Shown in pieces: positions 8,503-16,526 of a stretch of DNA of 35,334 nt; within the stretch, counting starts at the first letter, position 1; each line of letters starts with the position of its first letter. The notes beneath the pieces are model-generated. The model was not told where the DNA came from. It ran no database searches and worked only from the letters and a program-made list of their open reading frames with translations. The stretch is from the NCBI GenBank assembly GCA_020438845.1, contig JAGQTV010000003.1, positions 1 to 35,334 on the forward strand, given 5' to 3'. Made by a program: the position numbers and the translations under genes. The stretch comes from Mycobacterium sp. GTDB lineage: Bacteria > Actinomycetota > Actinomycetes > Mycobacteriales > Mycobacteriaceae.

Positions 8503-9656
8503 TCAGTTACCTAGACGAAACTCCGCAATCGGGTAACCGCCAAGGCTGTCGCGTCCGGTCTGGGCAAGCTCCATCGTCGGGTAATCAACCCGGTTGAATC
8601 CATCCGGCTTATGTTGGCTCCACACGACTTTGGCCACCATGGTGTAATCCCCGGCCGGAAGTCCGCCGGTCGGCATTAACAGGGTGTCGTCGCTGGTGGC
8701 ACTGGCTGGATCCCGCGTCGTATCCGAGTAGTTCTGCTCGGCGGCGATCGTGCCCAGCGACAGGCCCGACTTCACCCCCAGCACGCTTTCACCCGCGTGG
8801 TCGAAGATCTCGTAAAAGATTTCCCAATTGTCATAGGCCGGCGCGGTGCCAAAGTTGGTCCAACGGAGAGTAATCGGCAGATCTGTGCCCACTGGGAGTT
8901 TGTCCGGCAGCAACGCGGACGTCACGGCGAAGCGATAACCGGCGTACTTATTGGTGCGCGCCCAGATGTCGTAAAAATTGGCGGCGGATCCATCACGCTG
9001 CTGGCCACCATCGAAACATGGTAATTGACAGTGTCTTTCAGCCCCTTGGTGAAGTAGTCGGTGGTGCCGTCGAGTTGAAAGGTGCACCACTCCGTGACCA
9101 CTGGCGCGAACTTCCACCGCGTCAGTACCTGGGACACAAGCTCTTTGTCGTTCTGCGCGTACCAGGATTTCGGGTCGGTCGCCCAATGTGCTGGGGAGAT
9201 CGCGCCGAGGCAATCGCTGCGGATGCCGACCGGTCGGGCCGGTGACGCGGCAAGGAGTTGGCGGGTGATTTCAGGGTTGCCCGCCGCAACCACGATCTGG
9301 GTATCCGGAAACGCTGTCGGGGTCGCTTTGACAAGCCGGGTGATGGACTTCTTGGTAATCGGCTGGATACCGGACCACGGGAAGCGGTTGCCGGCATCGT
9401 GGGTGCCCGGCCACTCCGGATGGCCGCTATCTGACCAGGGATACAACGGGACGCCCAGATTCTCGTATTGGCCTCTCAGGGGGTTGATGACCTCGGGTGC
9501 CGAAAACTGCGTCAGCGAACTGAGTCGACGGTCGACCGGCACGTTGACCACCGGCCTGGCCGGTGTCGCGATCAGACCGATCACGAGGAACGCGGCGGTC
9601 ATCACCACAGCGCGGAAAGCGAAACCCCACAAGCTGATCGGTCGCCGGCCACTCAA
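8503..9656 (-). pseudogene. DUF4832-like exported protein, broken by a frameshift
   Basis: Two overlapping frames together make one protein. The first (TTG 9656 onward) has a membrane or signal segment at about residues 8-30, then 'NPLRGQYENLG' and regions ending DTVNYHVSMVASSV. The second carries AANFYDIWAR, a beta-rich domain with LPITLRWTNFGTAPAYDNW, and ends at TGA 8503. The span is 1,154 bases, one short of a multiple of three, so a single-base loss explains the split. It lies near 8986-8996, within GTGATGGATCC read on the minus strand. The N- and C-terminal patterns resemble DUF4874/DUF4832 wall-associated proteins of unknown, possibly glycan-related, function. TTG is the only plausible start I see. 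It could be a pseudogene, a sequencing error or, less likely, programmed frameshifting. Confidence 0.7.
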
Positions 9657-9698
9657 AGCGCCGCCGATCGGCGACCGAACGGACTGATCAGCACTGCC

Positions 9699-9717
9699 CG
9701 CTCACATCACGTGAGCG
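9699..9717. promoter_or_regulatory. Inverted repeat upstream of the DUF4832-like gene
   Basis: CGCTCAC (9699-9705) and GTGAGCG (9711-9717) are perfect inverted 7-base arms around 5 bases, about 45 bases upstream of the TTG start at 9656. This could be a regulator site or a small hairpin. The rest of 9718-9946 contains no gene I can support: frames there lack family resemblance and good starts. Confidence 0.3.
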
Positions 9718-9946
9718 CGGATCATCGTTGGCATGCTGGTGATCTTTGCAGAATCCTGCTGGTACGGCTCTACAGTTATGCGCTTTTCCGCTTGAATCGG
9801 AAGGCGGATCGCCGTGGAGAATCCTGCAGCGGCAGGCAAGCATTCATCGCATCGAACGCCTCCACCGCGGTCCTCGTGCGCAGGGCTCGGCGGCCTACCG
9901 ACGCCAGCCGATCGACATCGACGCGATCGAACTCATGACGACACGG

Positions 9947-10651
9947 TTACCGAGCTCGTTGCCGGTAGCTCGTCCTAGTCTGCTCGGTGTGGCGGCGCAT
10001 CAGGTCGCGAGCGCGCCCGCTCTTGCTGGCGCTGATCGCTTCAACGATTTCGGCGTGTTCGTCCCATGAGGCACGGCCCCGGGTTCGGGCGAAGGATACG
10101 TGGTACCAGCGCACACGTCGTTCGAACGTTCCGAGAATTTCGGCCAGGAAGCCGTTGCCCGATATCGACACGATGTAGGCGTGGAACTCGGAGTTGGCAG
10201 CCACAAGGGCCGCTGGATCGTCTGCTGCGACGGCCCGCTCTCCTCTTTGTTGCAAGTCGCGGAGGCGTTCGACATGTTCGGCGGTGGCGTGCTGGGCGGC
10301 GAGCCTGGCGGACTCTGCTTCCAGCACGGCGCGGACAGCCAGCAATTCGTCGGCTTCGGTATCCGTAGGGATATGGACGAATGTGCCGTGGGCAGGCCGC
10401 TGGTCGACCCACCCCTCGGCATGCAGGCGCATCAAAGCCTCTCGGATCGGCTGTCGGCTAACCCCCAGGACGCGCGCTAGTTCAGTTTCGACGAGGTGAT
10501 GACCCGGTTGCAGTTCCCGAGAGGTGATCATCTCCAGGAGGTTGTAGTAGACCGCGTCTCGCAGAGAGGCGGGACGCACCAAACGCGCCCGCTGGGGCAA
10601 GCCCGCGGGTGTCGTGGCTGCCGTCGCGGGCTCTGAGGCGTGCTGAGTCAT
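9947..10651 (-). CDS. GntR-family transcriptional regulator, FadR/FCD type
   Basis: A 234-residue DNA-binding regulator. Residues about 30-95 are the GntR winged helix, with LQPGHHLVETELARVLGVSR followed by QPIREALMRLHAEGWV. The rest is the all-helical FCD ligand domain, with FHAYIVSISGN, DEHAEIVEAI and MRRHTEQTR placing the usual metal- or ligand-binding histidines; the Asp normally before FH is Asn here. ATG 10651 is preceded by AGAAGGA at 5 bases, so the longer upstream reading frame is not used. Members usually repress catabolic genes and themselves, with an organic acid as inducer. It faces away from the GlxA-type regulator at 10830, and the 22-bp palindrome between them is its likely operator. 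Confidence 0.9.
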   Translation of the reverse strand: MTQHASEPATAATTPAGLPQRARLVRPASLRDAVYYNLLEMITSRELQPGHHLVETELARVLGVSRQPIREALMRLHAEGWVDQRPAHGTFVHIPTDTEADELLAVRAVLEAESARLAAQHATAEHVERLRDLQQRGERAVAADDPAALVAANSEFHAYIVSISGNGFLAEILGTFERRVRWYHVSFARTRGRASWDEHAEIVEAISASKSGRARDLMRRHTEQTRTSYRQRAR

Positions 10652-10767
10652 GAAGGTCCTTCTCACGCCGGCGGCTACATCAGTGATGGGCGGTCTACAG
10701 AATACGGGGCCTGCCACATGGCGTTGCGGGCGAACGGTCGCCCAGGTGTAATTAGTTGACGCATCAT

Positions 10768-10789
10768 TGTCGACTGTATACAGTCGACA
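10768..10789. promoter_or_regulatory. 22-bp perfect palindrome, likely GntR operator
   Basis: The half-site TGTCGACTGTA is followed at once by its exact reverse complement, with no spacer. The core TGTATACA fits operators of GntR/FCD regulators, which are short palindromes with GT...AC cores. It lies 117 bases upstream of the GntR start and 41 bases upstream of the GlxA-type start, so binding could control both divergent genes. Confidence 0.7.
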
Positions 10790-10795
10790 CGTTTG

Positions 10796-10811
10796 TTCGA
10801 TGAGCATCGAA
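10796..10811. promoter_or_regulatory. Second palindrome, before the GlxA-type gene
   Basis: TTCGATG and CATCGAA are perfect inverted 7-base arms around a 2-base centre, 6 bases after the first palindrome. The GAGGAG ribosome site of the GlxA-type gene (10815-10820) follows almost directly. It could be a second operator, perhaps autoregulatory, or an RNA hairpin beside the ribosome site. Confidence 0.4.
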
Positions 10812-10829
10812 TGCGAGGAGTCGTAGGTA

Positions 10830-11759
10830 TTGGCTGACAGCGTGGTGATCTTCAGCTTTCCGGGGGTGAAGGCTCTCGACGTGGTCGCGCCGAATGAGGT
10901 GTTCACTTGCGCAGCGCATCTCACCGATGGCGGGTATGAGATCACTATCGCGTCGCTGTCCGGCGGAACTGTGACGGCCGAAAGCGGCCTCACGTTCCCC
11001 ACGAAGGCACTGTCGGAACCGAGAATTATCGACACGTTGGTGCTGCCCGGCGGTTTGGGTGTTTACTCAGCGCGGTCCAACACGGAGATGATGTCGTGGA
11101 TCAGGACGGCCTCAAGCCGGGCGCGGCGAACGGTGGGTATGGGCACCGGTGGGGCGGGCGGGATCGATACAGCGCTCGCGGTCGTCGCGGAGGATTTCGG
11201 TGCCGAGGTCGCCAACGAGGTTGCTCGCTCGCTGGACCTGTGTCAGCGTGGCGCGGGCAGCCCGAGTCAGTTCGCCTCACCGGTTTGGGACCCCCGGGCG
11301 AAGCGTGACGCTATTCGACAGGCGCAGGAGGCCATCCAGGCCGATCCCGGTGCCAAACACTCGGTCACCGAGCTGGCTCGCCGCGCTGCCATGAGCCCCC
11401 GGCATTTCGTCCGAGTGTTCCTCGCCGACGTCGGCGAAACGCCGAGTGCGTATCTGGAGCGGACGCGCATCGAACTGGCTCGGCGTAACTTGGCGGAGAC
11501 TGCCGACACCGTGGTCACGATTGCTGCTCGCTGCGGATTTGGGACGGCGGAAACGATGCGGCGCACCTTCGCGCGGCGTATCGGTGTCTCGCCTACCGAG
11601 TACCGCAGGAAACTGGGCCGTGCTGCGGACGACGACGGTGGTGGCCACGCCGGTGGACCTGGTGAACCACGAATCCGGACAGGCATCCCACGCATTGCGA
11701 CGCACATGTCGGCAACGGCGTGGGGATCGAATGATCCTGCGTACCGTCAGTCGCTGTAG
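10830..11759 (+). CDS. GlxA-type AraC-family regulator with a shortened DJ-1/PfpI domain
   Basis: A 309-residue regulator: an N-terminal DJ-1/PfpI-like domain (about 1-145) and a C-terminal AraC double helix-turn-helix (about 165-255, with SVTELARRAAMSPRHFVRVF and RCGFGTAETMRRTFARRIGV). The N-terminal domain is cut short. Family members usually run from 'RRxxSVCTGAFxLA' through a THW region to 'TSAGVTAGID', but here the RARR segment passes in ten residues to GGID. About 50-55 residues, including the cysteine elbow, are missing in frame. DNA binding is likely intact; ligand sensing is probably altered or lost. It starts at TTG 10830 with GAGGAG 9 bases before; a stop lies two codons upstream in this frame. 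The C-terminal 55 residues are a disordered tail. It lies 28 bases before the PGRS-like gene. Confidence 0.8.
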   Translation: MADSVVIFSFPGVKALDVVAPNEVFTCAAHLTDGGYEITIASLSGGTVTAESGLTFPTKALSEPRIIDTLVLPGGLGVYSARSNTEMMSWIRTASSRARRTVGMGTGGAGGIDTALAVVAEDFGAEVANEVARSLDLCQRGAGSPSQFASPVWDPRAKRDAIRQAQEAIQADPGAKHSVTELARRAAMSPRHFVRVFLADVGETPSAYLERTRIELARRNLAETADTVVTIAARCGFGTAETMRRTFARRIGVSPTEYRRKLGRAADDDGGGHAGGPGEPRIRTGIPRIATHMSATAWGSNDPAYRQSL

Positions 11760-11787
11760 AAGCTGTAATTCAGAGGGGATCAGCACC

Positions 11788-12951
11788 ATGAGTTCACCGA
11801 GAGTGGCCGTCGACGCAAAAGGGTATGAGGATGGTGGAATCGGTCACCTGCGTTCGGTAGGACGCGTTGGTGCTCTCGCCGTCGCGCTCGGTATTGGCGC
11901 CGCCGCGGTTTGGACCCCGGCGATAGCTGCAGCGGATAAAAACGGATCGTCCGGTTCAATCGCGTCGAATTCATCCTCCGGTGCGTCGAAGGCGACCAAG
12001 CATGCCGGGCCGCGCGTGAGCAACAGCAGCGCGACCCCGACCGCGAGGTCTTCGTCGGGACCGGTTGCCGGGGCCTCAAACGGCGTCGCGGCGCGTAGCG
12101 CACCATCCGGCATCTCCGCAGGCAATCAGTCAGGGTCGAGGCCCGCCAAAAAAGATGCGGAGATTCCCGCGCCTCCGGTCACCGGCAATGTGGTGCCGGC
12201 ACCTGCGGCGGTTGCGATTCAACCAGCGAGGGTGGCCGATTCGCCGTGGCCCGGTAGCCTGACGACACCAGCACCTGCGTCGGCTGTCTCTGCGATGGCG
12301 GCGGTAACCGCCAGCCGGTCGGGGGTACCCGTCGCAGCCGCCCGGGCGCGTCCGGTCTTGAATTTCATCCGGCTCTTCATCGGGAATGGCACGGCGGCCA
12401 ACCCGAATGCGGGTCTGTTGGTCGGTAACGGCTTCAGCTACGACGCGGGCACGTGTACGGGGACGGCGGCGTGTGCCGGTGGCCGGGGCGGGTTCCTCGT
12501 CGGCAATGGTGGCAACGGATGGAACGGCGGGTCCGGCGGATCAGCAGGGCTGTTCGGAAACGGCGGTGCCGGCGGAGCCGGGCTGTTATGGGGCGGTGAC
12601 GGTGGCCGGGGTGGGTTGATCTGGGGCAGACGCGGTCCCAGCGGGACGAGCGTGGCGTGGTCGTCGGTGTTCGAGTCTCAGCCCGACACAGTCGCCCCCG
12701 AAGACAGCGGGAGCTCAACCGACGCGGTTGCCCCCGGGGACGGCGCAAGCTCCACCGACACCCCGGCCGAGACGTCTTCAACGCCGCCCAGCTTCCCCGA
12801 CCCGTTCAAAGGATGGACCAAGCCCGGGTCCCTGGTAATCCCCGCGTCGGGGGGTCCGCCAGTGGTGTCTGCCGGTTTGTTCCCGCCCGGGGCGCCCGTC
12901 GTAACCGCCGGTGGAGGTTTGGTTATTCCTGCCGGGCCTGCGATTGGCTGA
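11788..12951 (+). CDS. Secreted glycine-rich PGRS-like protein without a PE domain
   Basis: A 387-residue exported protein of unknown function. Residues about 23-51 form a signal peptide (VGRVGALAVALGIGAAAVW, then an AIAAA cleavage region). A Ser/Ala/Pro-rich disordered linker runs to about 190. A PGRS-like block at about 192-290 carries 'GNGTAANPNAGLLVGNG', a Cys pair in CTGTAAC and repeated GGxGG/GNGG units. The tail is Pro/Ser/Thr-rich and ends in GGGLVIPAG repeats. The glycine block looks like PE_PGRS proteins, but no PE domain is present: a conventional signal replaces it. The same signal motif is found in the giant protein at 28646-34936. ATG 11788 has GAGGGG before it. The last 29 bases overlap the end of mmpL on the other strand. 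Confidence 0.8.
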   Translation: MSSPRVAVDAKGYEDGGIGHLRSVGRVGALAVALGIGAAAVWTPAIAAADKNGSSGSIASNSSSGASKATKHAGPRVSNSSATPTARSSSGPVAGASNGVAARSAPSGISAGNQSGSRPAKKDAEIPAPPVTGNVVPAPAAVAIQPARVADSPWPGSLTTPAPASAVSAMAAVTASRSGVPVAAARARPVLNFIRLFIGNGTAANPNAGLLVGNGFSYDAGTCTGTAACAGGRGGFLVGNGGNGWNGGSGGSAGLFGNGGAGGAGLLWGGDGGRGGLIWGRRGPSGTSVAWSSVFESQPDTVAPEDSGSSTDAVAPGDGASSTDTPAETSSTPPSFPDPFKGWTKPGSLVIPASGGPPVVSAGLFPPGAPVVTAGGGLVIPAGPAIG

Positions 12952-15865
12952 GCGAGGAATGTAGCGCGTCTGGCTGCTCTACTTCATTGTCGCGCAACAG
13001 CTCCCGCACGGAACGGCGCGTACCGTAGGGGCGCAGCATGCTGCTGGCCGGCCGCGGACGCACCTTCAGCGGCCACCAGAACCAGCGGCCGAGCAGGGCT
13101 GCGATCGACGGCGTCATGAACGACCGCACGACCAGGGTGTCGAAGATCAGTCCGACGCCGATCGTGGTGCCGATCTGGGCCAACACCATGAGGTCCCCGA
13201 ACGCGAAGCCGCACATGGTGAACGCGAACACCAGACCTGCGGCGGTGACCACCGAGCCGGTGCCCGCCATCGTCCGGATCAGCCCGGTGTTCAACCCCGC
13301 CCCGATCTCCTCCTTGAACCGGGAGATCACCAGAAGGTTGTAGTCCGAGCCCACCGCCAGCAGGATGATGACGGCCAGCGCCAGCACGATCCAGTAGAGC
13401 TGGATGCCGAGCAGGTGCTGCCAGATGAGCACTGACAGTCCGAACGAAGCGCCCAGGGACAACACGACCGTGCCGACGATCACCAGTGCGGCCACCACGC
13501 TGCGGGTCACGAAGATCATGATCAGCAGGATCAGGCTGATCGCCGCGATCGCCACCGTGATCAGGTCTACGTTCGCCATGTCGCGGGCGTCCTTGAAGGC
13601 GGACGCGGTACCGCCGATGTAGATGGCCGATCCGGCCAGCGGGGTCCCTTTGAGTGCTTCCTCTGCGGACTGGCGAATCGGGTCGATATGGGAAATGCCT
13701 CGTGGGGTGGCCGGATCGCCGTCGTGGGTGATGATCATCCGGGCGGCGTGGCCGTCCGGTGACAAGAACAGTTTCAGGCCGCGTTTGAACTCGCTGTTGT
13801 CGAACACCTCTGGGGGGAGGTAGAAGGTGCTGTCGTCCTTCGATTCGTCGAATGCCTTGCCCATCGCGTCGGAATTCTTCAGTGCCTCGGCCTGCTGGGC
13901 GAACAGCCCGGACTGGGTGGCGTAGTTCGATTTGGCAAGGTCCCTGTTGGCTTCCTGGGTGGCGATCTGCTCGGGGATCAGCGCCAGCAGTTGCGGCTGC
14001 AGCGCGTTGAGTTTGTCCAGGCTCGCCGTGACCTGACCGAACTGGTCTGTCAATTCGTCGACCTGGTCGAGGGCATCGAACAGCGACCGGAACGTCGCGC
14101 AGACCGGGATGTCGAAACAGTGCGGTTCCCAATAGAAGTAGTTCTTGATCGGCCGGAAGAAGTCGTCGACATTAGCCACCTTGTCGCGAAGTTCCTGGAC
14201 CGTGTCAACCGTCTTACGGAACGCGGCCGCCTGCTCGTCAGTGGCCGCCGCCGCCTGCTGCTGCAGTGTGTACTGCTGGCGCAGCACGTCGATCGAGGTG
14301 TTGATCTCCTGGATCTGCCGGGCCAGGTCGGCGGCGCGGGCCTGCTGGAACGGCAGATTCTGAATCTGCGCCGAACTCTGCGCGCTCATCGCGAAACCCA
14401 GTGAGGTGTGGTCCAGGGGGGTGCCCAGCGGCCGGGTGATGGACTGCACCATGGCCACGCCGCGGGTGCGGAACACCGCCTTGGCCACGCTTTCCAGCAC
14501 TTTCATGTTCGCCGGGGTGCGCAGATCCTTGTCGGATTCGATCATCAGCACTTCGGGGTTGAGCCGGGCCGTCGAGAAGTGCCGTTCGGCGGCGGTGTAT
14601 CCCACCTTGGCCGGGGCCCAGTCCGGCTGATACGGGCGGGCATCGTAGGAGGTTTTGTAGCCGGGAAGGGCGAGCAGTCCGATCAGCGCCACCGCGATCG
14701 AGGCCACCAGGATCGGTCCGGGCCAGCGGACGATCGCGGTGCCGATCCGGCGCCAGCCACGGGTCCGCATCGCACGTTTCGGGTCGAACAATCCAATCGT
14801 GCTGCCCATCGTGATGACCGCGGGCGTCAGGGTCAGCGAGGCCACCAGGGTGACCAGTACGCCGATGCCGGCCGGGATGCCCAGGCTCTGGAAGTACGGC
14901 GTCTTGGTGAACCGGAGGCAGAAGATCGCCGCGGCCACCGTCAGACCGGAGCCGATGATCACGTGTGCGGTGCTGCGATACATGGTGAAGTACGCCGCCA
15001 TCCGATCCTGCCCGGCCTGCCGGGCCTCCTGGTACCGGCCCAGCAGGAAGATCGCGTAGTCCGTTCCCGCAGCCACGGCGAGCAGGGTCAGCAGGTTGGT
15101 GGCGTACGTCGAGAGCGGAATGATGCCGATATGTCCCAAAAGGGCGACTACACCGCGCGCCGCGGCGACCTGGATGGCGACAGCCACCAGCGTGAGCAGC
15201 GAGGTGACGACCGAGCGGTAGACGATCAGCAGCATCACCGCGATCACCCCGAAAGTCAGCGCGGTGACCTTGATGTGGCTTTTCTCGCCGACTGCGAACT
15301 CGTCGGCGACCAGCGCTGCCGGACCGGACACGTAGGCCTTGACCCCGTCCGGTGGCGGGGTATCGGCGACGATCGCGCGAACCGCGGCGACGGACTCGTT
15401 GGCCTGGCTGCCACCGGCGTCGCCGTCCAGGTACACCTGGATCTGAGCGGCCTTGCCGTCATTGCTCTGGGCGCCGGCCGCCGTGAGCGGGTCACCCCAG
15501 AAGTACTGGACATGCTGAACGTTGGCGGTGTCGGCCCGCAGCCGCTCGACCAGTTCGTCGCCGAAGCGGTGTGCTTCGTCGCCAAGTGGCTGCGTGCCCT
15601 CGAGCACGATGGTGACCAGGCTGTCGGTGTCGTACTCGCCGAAGACCTGTCCCACCCGTTTGGCGGCGATGGTCGAGGGCGCATCCGGGGAGGCCTGCGC
15701 GACGTTGTGGATCCGGCCCACCTCCTCCAGCTGCGGCACCAGGGCGTTGGTGGAGGCGGCCAGCGCCAGCCAGAAGATCGCGATCGGAATGCACAGTTTG
15801 CGGATCAGATTCGGAATACGCGGCGTGCCCTCAGTGCGCGATGTGTCCACGGTGTCCCGGCTCAC
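12923..15865 (-). CDS. mmpL: MmpL family RND transporter
   Basis: A 980-residue inner-membrane exporter of the MmpL (RND) family, close in plan to MmpL4/MmpL5, which move lipids, siderophores or drugs out with the proton gradient. There are two halves of membrane helices, each with the proton-relay Asp-Tyr pair: GTDYAIFLLGRY (Asp269-Tyr270) and GSDYNLLVISRF (Asp841-Tyr842). Between them lies a long periplasmic region with a glutamine/alanine-rich coiled coil at about residues 490-680 and two cysteines in HCFDIPVC. The start is GTG 15865, with GAGGGGG overlapping the mmpS stop. The gap to mmpS is 10 bases, so the two are one operon. The C-terminus overlaps the convergent PGRS-like gene by 29 bases. 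The substrate is unknown; the adjacent polyketide cluster is one candidate source. Confidence 0.95.
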   Translation of the reverse strand: MSRDTVDTSRTEGTPRIPNLIRKLCIPIAIFWLALAASTNALVPQLEEVGRIHNVAQASPDAPSTIAAKRVGQVFGEYDTDSLVTIVLEGTQPLGDEAHRFGDELVERLRADTANVQHVQYFWGDPLTAAGAQSNDGKAAQIQVYLDGDAGGSQANESVAAVRAIVADTPPPDGVKAYVSGPAALVADEFAVGEKSHIKVTALTFGVIAVMLLIVYRSVVTSLLTLVAVAIQVAAARGVVALLGHIGIIPLSTYATNLLTLLAVAAGTDYAIFLLGRYQEARQAGQDRMAAYFTMYRSTAHVIIGSGLTVAAAIFCLRFTKTPYFQSLGIPAGIGVLVTLVASLTLTPAVITMGSTIGLFDPKRAMRTRGWRRIGTAIVRWPGPILVASIAVALIGLLALPGYKTSYDARPYQPDWAPAKVGYTAAERHFSTARLNPEVLMIESDKDLRTPANMKVLESVAKAVFRTRGVAMVQSITRPLGTPLDHTSLGFAMSAQSSAQIQNLPFQQARAADLARQIQEINTSIDVLRQQYTLQQQAAAATDEQAAAFRKTVDTVQELRDKVANVDDFFRPIKNYFYWEPHCFDIPVCATFRSLFDALDQVDELTDQFGQVTASLDKLNALQPQLLALIPEQIATQEANRDLAKSNYATQSGLFAQQAEALKNSDAMGKAFDESKDDSTFYLPPEVFDNSEFKRGLKLFLSPDGHAARMIITHDGDPATPRGISHIDPIRQSAEEALKGTPLAGSAIYIGGTASAFKDARDMANVDLITVAIAAISLILLIMIFVTRSVVAALVIVGTVVLSLGASFGLSVLIWQHLLGIQLYWIVLALAVIILLAVGSDYNLLVISRFKEEIGAGLNTGLIRTMAGTGSVVTAAGLVFAFTMCGFAFGDLMVLAQIGTTIGVGLIFDTLVVRSFMTPSIAALLGRWFWWPLKVRPRPASSMLRPYGTRRSVRELLRDNEVEQPDALHSSLSQSQARQE

Positions 15866-15875
15866 CCGATCCCCC

Positions 15876-16307
15876 TCATCCGGATTTGTCCAGACAGAAG
15901 ACGTAGGCGTCGTCGCCCTCGGAAGACTGCTCCACCTTGACCACGCCGTCGATGGTGATGCGGCAGCTCAGGTTGGACCCGTCGGTCTGGGCCTGGATGT
16001 TGGTGAGCACCGCCGGCACGGTGGTGGAGGCCTGGTAGGCCCACGGCAAAGTGGTGTCGACGCGCTGGGGCGTGGCGTTGACGTCGAGGTAGGTGATGGT
16101 CGCCGACGCTCCCGTGGAACCGAACACCTCCAGCAGTACCCGTTTGGGGTTGAACGGCACGATCTGGTCGGGCATCGCGCCGGGGGCGCCGGAGCCGGCA
16201 TGCGAGCCGAAACTGCTCTGCGTGCGGTAGACGGCGAACGCGGCCAGCGCGACGACTGCGATGGTGAGGAGCACGATCCAGTGTCGCCGTGCCAGCCTGC
16301 CGATCAC
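15876..16307 (-). CDS. mmpS: MmpS family membrane accessory protein
   Basis: A 143-residue partner of MmpL. It has one N-terminal membrane helix (about residues 8-26, HWIVLLTIAVVALAAFAVY) and a periplasmic beta-rich domain with LLEVFGSTGASATITYLDV and a C-terminal Cys pair (SCRITIDG and FCLDKSG), the usual MmpS layout and length. MmpS proteins support export by their MmpL partner. The start is GTG 16307. No good ribosome site is visible, but a TANNNT element ends 7 bases before it, so the message may be leaderless. It is first in the mmpS-mmpL operon and faces away from the MFS exporter gene. Confidence 0.93.
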   Translation of the reverse strand: MIGRLARRHWIVLLTIAVVALAAFAVYRTQSSFGSHAGSGAPGAMPDQIVPFNPKRVLLEVFGSTGASATITYLDVNATPQRVDTTLPWAYQASTTVPAVLTNIQAQTDGSNLSCRITIDGVVKVEQSSEGDDAYVFCLDKSG

Positions 16308-16314
16308 AGCCCGA

Positions 16315-16320
16315 ACAGTA
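16315..16320 (-). promoter_or_regulatory. Candidate leaderless -10 element of mmpS-mmpL (TACTGT)
   Basis: On the minus strand TACTGT (TANNNT) is followed by 7 bases and the GTG start of mmpS at 16307. There is no Shine-Dalgarno, which agrees with a leaderless or near-leaderless start. Confidence 0.45.
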
Positions 16321-16458
16321 CTAGCCGGTACTCCGCGGTGCCTGTTATGGGGGGTTTCGAGTCAGGCTGGCCAGGATGGCCAATCGACGAGGGCGGCGAC
16401 CGTGTGCGTGGCCTGACCGCAGTGCACAGGCAGGACATTTCCGGCCGAAAAGCCGCTA

Positions 16459-16516
16459 CATGTTGACGGCGCTAACTTGTGCTGTCATGCTTGGCGATGT
16501 TACTGCCGTCAACATG
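16459..16516. promoter_or_regulatory. 12-base inverted repeat bracketing the MFS promoter
   Basis: CATGTTGACGGC (16459-16470) recurs as its exact reverse complement GCCGTCAACATG at 16505-16516, with 34 bases between the arms. One arm contains the -35 hexamer, and the other lies just after the predicted transcription start and ends at the ribosome site. This fits two half-sites or two bound dimers of a repressor. No regulator gene is adjacent, so the binding protein is unknown. Confidence 0.5.
16463..16491 (+). promoter_or_regulatory. Candidate promoter of the MFS-SDR operon
   Basis: The -35 TTGACG (16463-16468) and -10 CATGCT (16486-16491) are 17 bases apart, with TGT before the -10 as an extended element. 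The predicted start is near 16498, leaving a leader of about 29 bases with GAGGA before ATG 16527. Confidence 0.45.
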
Positions 16517-16526
16517 AGGAACATCG

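Noticed and set aside
9746-10069. Plus-strand frame between the DUF4832-like gene and the GntR gene
   Set aside because: No ribosome site and no recognisable domain; it overlaps the GntR 3' end on the other strand.
11130-11170. Frameshift as the cause of the missing DJ-1 segment in the GlxA-type protein
   Set aside because: Both sides are in the same frame and no frame in this short stretch encodes the missing motif, so an in-frame deletion fits better.
14408-15940. Long open frame (510 codons) on the plus strand opposite mmpL
   Set aside because: It is Arg/Gly/Asp-rich with no family resemblance and lies wholly antisense to a well-supported MmpL; such frames are common in GC-rich DNA.
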